NCBI GenBank assembly: GCA_964414185.1
Contig: CAYPVK010000003.1
Coordinates: 1 to 64,000 of the forward strand
Length of the DNA stretch: 64,000 nt
DNA from: UBA7488 sp964414185
Lineage (GTDB): Bacteria > Pseudomonadota > Alphaproteobacteria > CAAHEQ01 > UBA3637
Direction: 5' to 3'
Shown here piece after piece: positions 59,635 through 64,000 of this stretch. The first letter of the stretch is position 1. Every line of letters starts with the position of its first letter. A program made the position numbers and the translations under genes. The notes below the pieces were generated by a model. The model was not told the origin of the DNA, ran no database searches, and was given only the letters and a program-made list of their open reading frames with translations.

Positions 59635-60768
59635 ATGCGTTATTTATTTACATTAACCGTTTGTTTATTTATCGGTACAAATTGTGCCGCTGCCTTTGAC
59701 ACGAAAGCGAAATATGCTTTATTGATTGATGCCGATACGGGATACATCATGTATGATAAAAAATCAGATGTGGCCATGCCGCCCGCTTCGATGAGTAAGC
59801 TGATGACGGCGTATGTGATTTTTGATGCTTTAAAAAACGGGAAAATAACTGAAGACGATGAATTCGTCGTATCTGAAAACGCTTGGCGCAAAGGCGGTGC
59901 AAAAAGCGGCAGTTCTACGATGTTTTTAAATCCCAATCAAAAGGTTAAAGTGCGCGATTTGTTGCATGGTATTATCGTTCAATCGGGTAATGACGCCTGT
60001 ATCGTGGCAGCCGAAGGATTGGCGGGCAGCGAAGAAGCCTTTGCCGATCGAATGAATCATAAGGCAAAAGAATTGGGTCTAAAAGATTCGACATTTTATA
60101 ACGCAACGGGATTGCCGCAACCCGGCCATGTTATGAGCGCGCGGGATTTATCGATTTTGGCACGTGCGTTAATGCGCGATTTCCCCGAATATTATTCAAT
60201 TTATTCGGAAAAAGAATTTGAGTACAATGGCATTAAGCAAGGAAACCGCAATCCGTTGTTGTATACGATGGACGGGGCGGACGGTTTGAAAACGGGTCAT
60301 ACAGAAGCCTCCGGTTACGGTTTGACCGGTTCCGTAAAAACGCGCGACGGACGGCGTTTGATTATGGTTGTCAACGGGTTAAAGTCCATGAATGACAGAA
60401 GTTCGGAATCTCAAAAATTAGTCGGTTATGGATTGGCTAATTTCGAAAACCTTTTGCTGTATAAAAAAGGTGCCGTTTTGGAAACCGTTTCCGTTTGGTA
60501 TGGTCAAAGTGAAACGGTTGAAGCCATTGTACCCGAAGATATGTTGATAACATTGCCGCGCGGGCAAAAAAATAAGATTGAAGCCAAAATCGTTTATGAT
60601 ACGCCGGTGGCAGCTCCGATTCAAAAGGGACAAAAGTTGGGGCGTTTAATTGTTCAGATGCCTGATGGAGGCCGAGAAGAAATTGATATGGTAGCCGCCA
60701 ATGCGGTGGATAAAATCGGCTATTTCGGGAAATTGAAAAAATTTGTTTTGTCATGGATTGGAAAATAA
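59635..60768 (+). CDS. dacA: D-alanyl-D-alanine carboxypeptidase (penicillin-binding protein 5/6 type)
   Basis: Trims the terminal D-Ala of stem peptides. Signal peptide, active-site S52-x-x-K55 (ASMSKL), S117-G-N and K219-T-G motifs, and a C-terminal PBP5-C domain with a final amphipathic anchor (KLKKFVLSWIG). Length 377 is typical. Start at 59635 has GAAAGGA. tmk begins at the next base after its stop, linking cell-wall and replication genes, as in other alphaproteobacteria. Confidence 0.95.
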   Translation: MRYLFTLTVCLFIGTNCAAAFDTKAKYALLIDADTGYIMYDKKSDVAMPPASMSKLMTAYVIFDALKNGKITEDDEFVVSENAWRKGGAKSGSSTMFLNPNQKVKVRDLLHGIIVQSGNDACIVAAEGLAGSEEAFADRMNHKAKELGLKDSTFYNATGLPQPGHVMSARDLSILARALMRDFPEYYSIYSEKEFEYNGIKQGNRNPLLYTMDGADGLKTGHTEASGYGLTGSVKTRDGRRLIMVVNGLKSMNDRSSESQKLVGYGLANFENLLLYKKGAVLETVSVWYGQSETVEAIVPEDMLITLPRGQKNKIEAKIVYDTPVAAPIQKGQKLGRLIVQMPDGGREEIDMVAANAVDKIGYFGKLKKFVLSWIGK

Positions 60769-61407
60769 ATGCAAAAGGGATTGTTTATAACTTTTGAAGG
60801 CGGCGAAGGTACCGGCAAATCGACTCAAATCAAATTGTTCGCCGAATATTTGGCACGAGAAGGTATCCCTTACTCTTTAACACGTGAACCCGGTGGCAGC
60901 GATGGTGCTGAAGAAATACGATCATTATTATTAAAAGGGACTGTTGACAAATGGGATAAGATGACGGAAATGTTGTTGTTTACGGCAGCAAGGCGCGACC
61001 ATTTGGTTAAAAAAATATGGCCCGAGATAAATAGGGGTATCACGGTGGTATCCGACAGGTTCGCCGACAGCACGAAAGCTTATCAAGGGTGTGGTTACGG
61101 CAGTGATGAAAAAACAATGCAAACGGTTGAAAATTTATATCATATGATTGCGGGAGATTTTAAACCCGATTTGACGTTTATTTTGGACATTGATCCTAAA
61201 ATCGGCGTTATGCGCTCTCAAAAACGCGCGGGCAATAATGAACAACGTTTTGAAGATATGGATTTAAGTTTTCATGAAAATTTGCGGGCAGGTTTTTTAC
61301 AAATTGCGAAAAGTGATCCGCAACGTTGTGTAGTTGTCAATGCTGACCAAACAATTGAAAATGTTCATCGAGACATTGTGAAAGGTTTTGTTGAAAGAGT
61401 CAAATGA
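60769..61407 (+). CDS. tmk: Thymidylate kinase
   Basis: Phosphorylates dTMP to dTDP. A P-loop at GGEGTGKST (residues 11-19), DR(F/Y)-type motif VVSDRFADSTKAYQG, and the LID region with basic residues; length 212. Next gene holB overlaps by 4 bases. The order dacA-tmk-holB(-metG)-tatD is standard for alphaproteobacteria, but metG is missing here. Confidence 0.95.
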   Translation: MQKGLFITFEGGEGTGKSTQIKLFAEYLAREGIPYSLTREPGGSDGAEEIRSLLLKGTVDKWDKMTEMLLFTAARRDHLVKKIWPEINRGITVVSDRFADSTKAYQGCGYGSDEKTMQTVENLYHMIAGDFKPDLTFILDIDPKIGVMRSQKRAGNNEQRFEDMDLSFHENLRAGFLQIAKSDPQRCVVVNADQTIENVHRDIVKGFVERVK

Positions 61408-62360
61408 TTGAACCGGCCGAACAAATAAAAACAGCTTTAAAAAACGGCAAATTGACCGGTTCTTGGTTAATTTGCGGTCCATATGGCGTTGGTAAAAAAG
61501 ATTTTGTCAGGCGGTTATGCGCATATTTGACAACCGGCGATTGGAAAGCCGATTTATTATTTCATCCCGATGTTAAATGGATTGAACGATCTTTGACGGA
61601 AGAAGAAAAAAAAGAAACGGTTAAATCTATCTTGGCGGGAAAGGCGGTCGAAGATAATGTCCAAAGGGCGCGTAAAAAAGAAATTACCGTCGATGATATT
61701 CGTGAAGGGTTAAAATTTTTATCATTAAAGTCTTCCGGAACGCATTTGCGTATATTGGTCATTAATTTGGCCGATGACATGAATGAAAATGCGGCAAATG
61801 CCTTATTAAAAATGCTGGAAGAACCGAATGATAATACTTTGATTTTGTTAATATGTCAAAATATGGGCAAACTGTTGCCGACGATTCGTTCCAGGTGTCG
61901 GAAAATTATGATGCGCGCAAAATCCGAAAGCGAATTGATATCGGAAATAAAAGAACAAATGCCTTATTGCAAAGACCCCGAATTATTGGCATCTTTATCG
62001 GAAGGTTCTATCGGCCTTGCCAAAGATATTTACGCGAATAAAGGGATTGAATTATATCAAAAAATGTTGTCTTTTATGGTGCCATGGAATCAGTTGGATA
62101 TCGAAAAATTGGGGATATTTGCCGATTCTTTTGCAAAAGACGAAACGGCGTATAATTTGTTGCGCGTTTTTATGTCATCTTGGATTAGTGCGCGGGCAAA
62201 AAAAGAATGCAGTATGTATAATTTGGCCGCCGAAGGATGGGTTGATTTATTTGATGAAATTAATCGTTCTTTCAATGAAGTCAATTATCTTTATACGGAT
62301 AAAAAACAAACGATTATGAATGCTTTTTTTAAGATTTCACAAAGGTTGCAAAATGATTGA
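61404..62360 (+). CDS. holB: DNA polymerase III, delta prime subunit
   Basis: Clamp-loader subunit of the tau/gamma complex (DnaX at 663). An AAA+-like protein of 318 residues, with a degenerate P-loop GPYGVGKKD and the SRC sensor in RSRCRKI, as usual in delta prime. Overlaps tmk by 4 bases and tatD by 8 bases. Confidence 0.92.
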   Translation: MIEPAEQIKTALKNGKLTGSWLICGPYGVGKKDFVRRLCAYLTTGDWKADLLFHPDVKWIERSLTEEEKKETVKSILAGKAVEDNVQRARKKEITVDDIREGLKFLSLKSSGTHLRILVINLADDMNENAANALLKMLEEPNDNTLILLICQNMGKLLPTIRSRCRKIMMRAKSESELISEIKEQMPYCKDPELLASLSEGSIGLAKDIYANKGIELYQKMLSFMVPWNQLDIEKLGIFADSFAKDETAYNLLRVFMSSWISARAKKECSMYNLAAEGWVDLFDEINRSFNEVNYLYTDKKQTIMNAFFKISQRLQND

Positions 62361-63111
62361 CAGTCATTGCCATATCGGTTTTGAAGAGTTAAAAGAAAAT
62401 TTGCCCGAACTTGTTAGGCGTGCGAAAGAGCAGGGTGTTGATAAGATTTTGACAGTTGCGTGCACGCATGGGCAACTTTCTGATTTAAAAGAAATTTTAG
62501 ATAAATATGATAATGTTTACGGCGCTTTTGGCATTCATCCCAATGAATCAAATATTTTAATTGACGCGGATGAATTGGCGCAAATTATTTCTTCACATCC
62601 GAAAATTATCGGTATCGGGGAAACGGGTTTGGATTATCATTATGATTATGCGCCGATTGAAATGCAAAAGAAAAATTTTTCGACACATATTCAAGCTGCC
62701 CGAATGCTTAATAAACCGCTGATTATCCATACACGTTCTGCTGATGCCGATACGATTGAAATTTTGAAAAATTCGGGGCAAAAGGGGTTTAGAGGTGTTT
62801 TGCATTGTTTTACGGGCTCCCAAAAATTGGCCGAAACGGCATTGGAACTTGGATTTTATATTTCCGCTTCGGGCGTTATAACTTTTAAAAAATCAGAGGA
62901 ATTAAGAGAAATTTTTAAAATTATTCCGCTTAATCGTTTATTGGTTGAAACGGATGCGCCGTATTTGGCACCCGTGCCGTTTCGCGGCCGACAAAATGAA
63001 CCGTCTTTTTTGCCGCACACATTGCGTGTTTTGGCCGATATTAAGGGAATCAAGCCCGAAAAGATGGAAGAAATTACCACACAAAATTTTAAAAATTTAT
63101 TCGGAGTATAA
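62353..63111 (+). CDS. tatD: TatD family metal-dependent deoxyribonuclease
   Basis: Metal-dependent hydrolase of the amidohydrolase fold, a 3'-5' DNase in tested family members. Metal ligands: SHCHIG near residue 4, GETGLDYH, IIHTRSA, and ETDAPYLAP. Start at 62353 (MIDSHCH) is inside holB; the earlier ATG is unlikely. Followed by a fucosyltransferase-like gene with no gap. Confidence 0.93.
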   Translation: MIDSHCHIGFEELKENLPELVRRAKEQGVDKILTVACTHGQLSDLKEILDKYDNVYGAFGIHPNESNILIDADELAQIISSHPKIIGIGETGLDYHYDYAPIEMQKKNFSTHIQAARMLNKPLIIHTRSADADTIEILKNSGQKGFRGVLHCFTGSQKLAETALELGFYISASGVITFKKSEELREIFKIIPLNRLLVETDAPYLAPVPFRGRQNEPSFLPHTLRVLADIKGIKPEKMEEITTQNFKNLFGV

Positions 63112-64000
63112 ATGAAACGTTTTTTGTTTTTTTCTTGTATAATTTTTGTTTTTGTATGCTTTTATTTTGCGGGCGGTATTATTTACCAATATATGTATGA
63201 CAGGTTGATGCCGCGCAAAGCATGCCTGCACATTTGGCCGAATGATAAAAATAATCGTATATTTAAAACTGATGTATTTTTTAATCGTTTGAAAGAAGAA
63301 TTTTTAAAACGCGGATATGATTTGTCGACTCAAGATATAAATCCGATATACGAAAGCGATATAGTCCTGTATGTCAATGCTTGGGCACCTTTGCCGCCCG
63401 AAAACCATAAAGACAAATCGTATGTGTGGTTTTTGGAAACGCCGCCGGTGATACATTCGTTATACAAAAAGGAAAAACACCATTTATTTAAGAAAATTTT
63501 CACTTATGATAAAGATTTGGTTGATAACGAAAAGTATCATTATATGCAGCTGACTTACTCTTTCGATCCTTGGGAAGACGTGGATTTGAAACAAAAAACG
63601 GTTTTGGCGATGCAAGTTGCGAGAAATCATTATTATTCCAATCGTTTTTTATATCATGAACGGCGTAACTTGGTTAAATGGTTTGTTGAAAACCATCCGG
63701 AAGATTTTGAATTTTACGGAGAATATTGGGGCCCATACAAAAGCAAGATTAATCCCGAATCTCGAGCAGATTTTGACAGATGCAACAAAGGTTATACCCC
63801 AAATAAAAAAGATACGGTAAAAAAAGCTCGGTTTGTTTTTGCTTATGAAAATTGTTTGTCTGACAATTATGTTTCCGAAAAAATATGGGATGTCATGAAT
63901 GCCGGTTCCGTTCCGATTTATTTAGGAGCCGACAGCATTGAAACATATGTGCCGAAAGAATGCTTTATTAATAAAAAAGATTTTGACACTTATAAAAAAT
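63112..64000 (+). CDS. GT10 fucosyltransferase-like protein (3' end outside window)
   Basis: The reading frame starts at ATG 63112, right after the tatD stop, and is open at the right edge (about 296 residues visible). The N-terminus has a single membrane segment (about 4-26). The C-terminal part carries the family 10 fucosyltransferase signature: ARFVFAYENCLSDNYVSEKI, then NAGSVPIYLGADSIE. These enzymes transfer fucose from GDP-fucose to surface glycans, including Lewis-type structures. The order of motifs and the short stem match; the missing end may include more repeats. Ribosome site CGGAG. Confidence 0.85.
   Translation, partial: MKRFLFFSCIIFVFVCFYFAGGIIYQYMYDRLMPRKACLHIWPNDKNNRIFKTDVFFNRLKEEFLKRGYDLSTQDINPIYESDIVLYVNAWAPLPPENHKDKSYVWFLETPPVIHSLYKKEKHHLFKKIFTYDKDLVDNEKYHYMQLTYSFDPWEDVDLKQKTVLAMQVARNHYYSNRFLYHERRNLVKWFVENHPEDFEFYGEYWGPYKSKINPESRADFDRCNKGYTPNKKDTVKKARFVFAYENCLSDNYVSEKIWDVMNAGSVPIYLGADSIETYVPKECFINKKDFDTYKK

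Overview
The window is a gene-dense, low-GC bacterial chromosome segment. The signs point to an alphaproteobacterium: GcrA, a CckA-type hybrid kinase and PopZ (cell-cycle proteins essentially confined to that class), a DUF2155 gene beside MCE/MlaD genes, birA beside RNase J, and ffs directly before dnaX. The AT-rich sequence, fermentative-looking genes and a GRTMMEMLGVL-type pilin-like protein recall the uncultivated low-GC alphaproteobacteria of animal guts. That placement is inference. Nothing in the window names a species.

Layout. 1-445 is the 3' end of an unrecognised aromatic-rich gene. 477-2489 holds a consensus promoter, the 4.5S SRP RNA and dnaX, which carries an A9 slippery run at the usual tau/gamma boundary. 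2557-4944 (minus) encodes two exported or membrane proteins of unknown function and SufE. 5061-7496 has birA and RNase J. 7615-9771 is a three-gene operon (lipoprotein, chorismate-mutase-domain protein, VirB8-like membrane protein). 9871-14340 has a cupin, a ferredoxin, a basic protein built from a tandem duplication, and a glycosyltransferase pair (GtrB-like plus DUF6311). 14516-21116 has a ferritin-like/CCC1 fusion, tRNA-Met, two hydrolases, polA and gcrA. 21132-30575 has a DUF2207/DUF4139/unknown envelope operon, nth, ispA, xseB, a PLD nuclease, an M48 protease and two MCE genes. 30591-34489 has DUF2155, a glycosyltransferase, a 2-hydroxyacid dehydrogenase, accD and ihfB.

34558-41572 (minus) is a complete rotary ATPase operon in the order atpD-C-Q-R-B-E-F-A-G from a single consensus promoter. 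It has AtpQ and AtpR, a long fused b/delta subunit and no separate atpH, which is the layout of an N-type ATPase and not of the usual split alphaproteobacterial F-ATPase. 41773-47858 has tyrS, cckA, accBC and a lipoprotein.

48662-51420 is the most unusual stretch. Two 108-bp identical copies of tRNA-Asn plus its terminator, and a 36-bp truncated third copy, bracket one gene. That gene (49131-50870) encodes a type IV prepilin-like N-terminus joined to seven about 50-residue six-cysteine repeats. It looks like a small island in a tRNA gene.

51469-64000 has tRNA-Cys, tolC, popZ, comF, a hydrolase, tspO, an MFS transporter, tRNA-Ser, a cell-wall cluster (MltB-like, RlpA, D,D-carboxypeptidase) running into tmk-holB-tatD, and a 3'-truncated GT10 fucosyltransferase-like gene that is open at the right edge.
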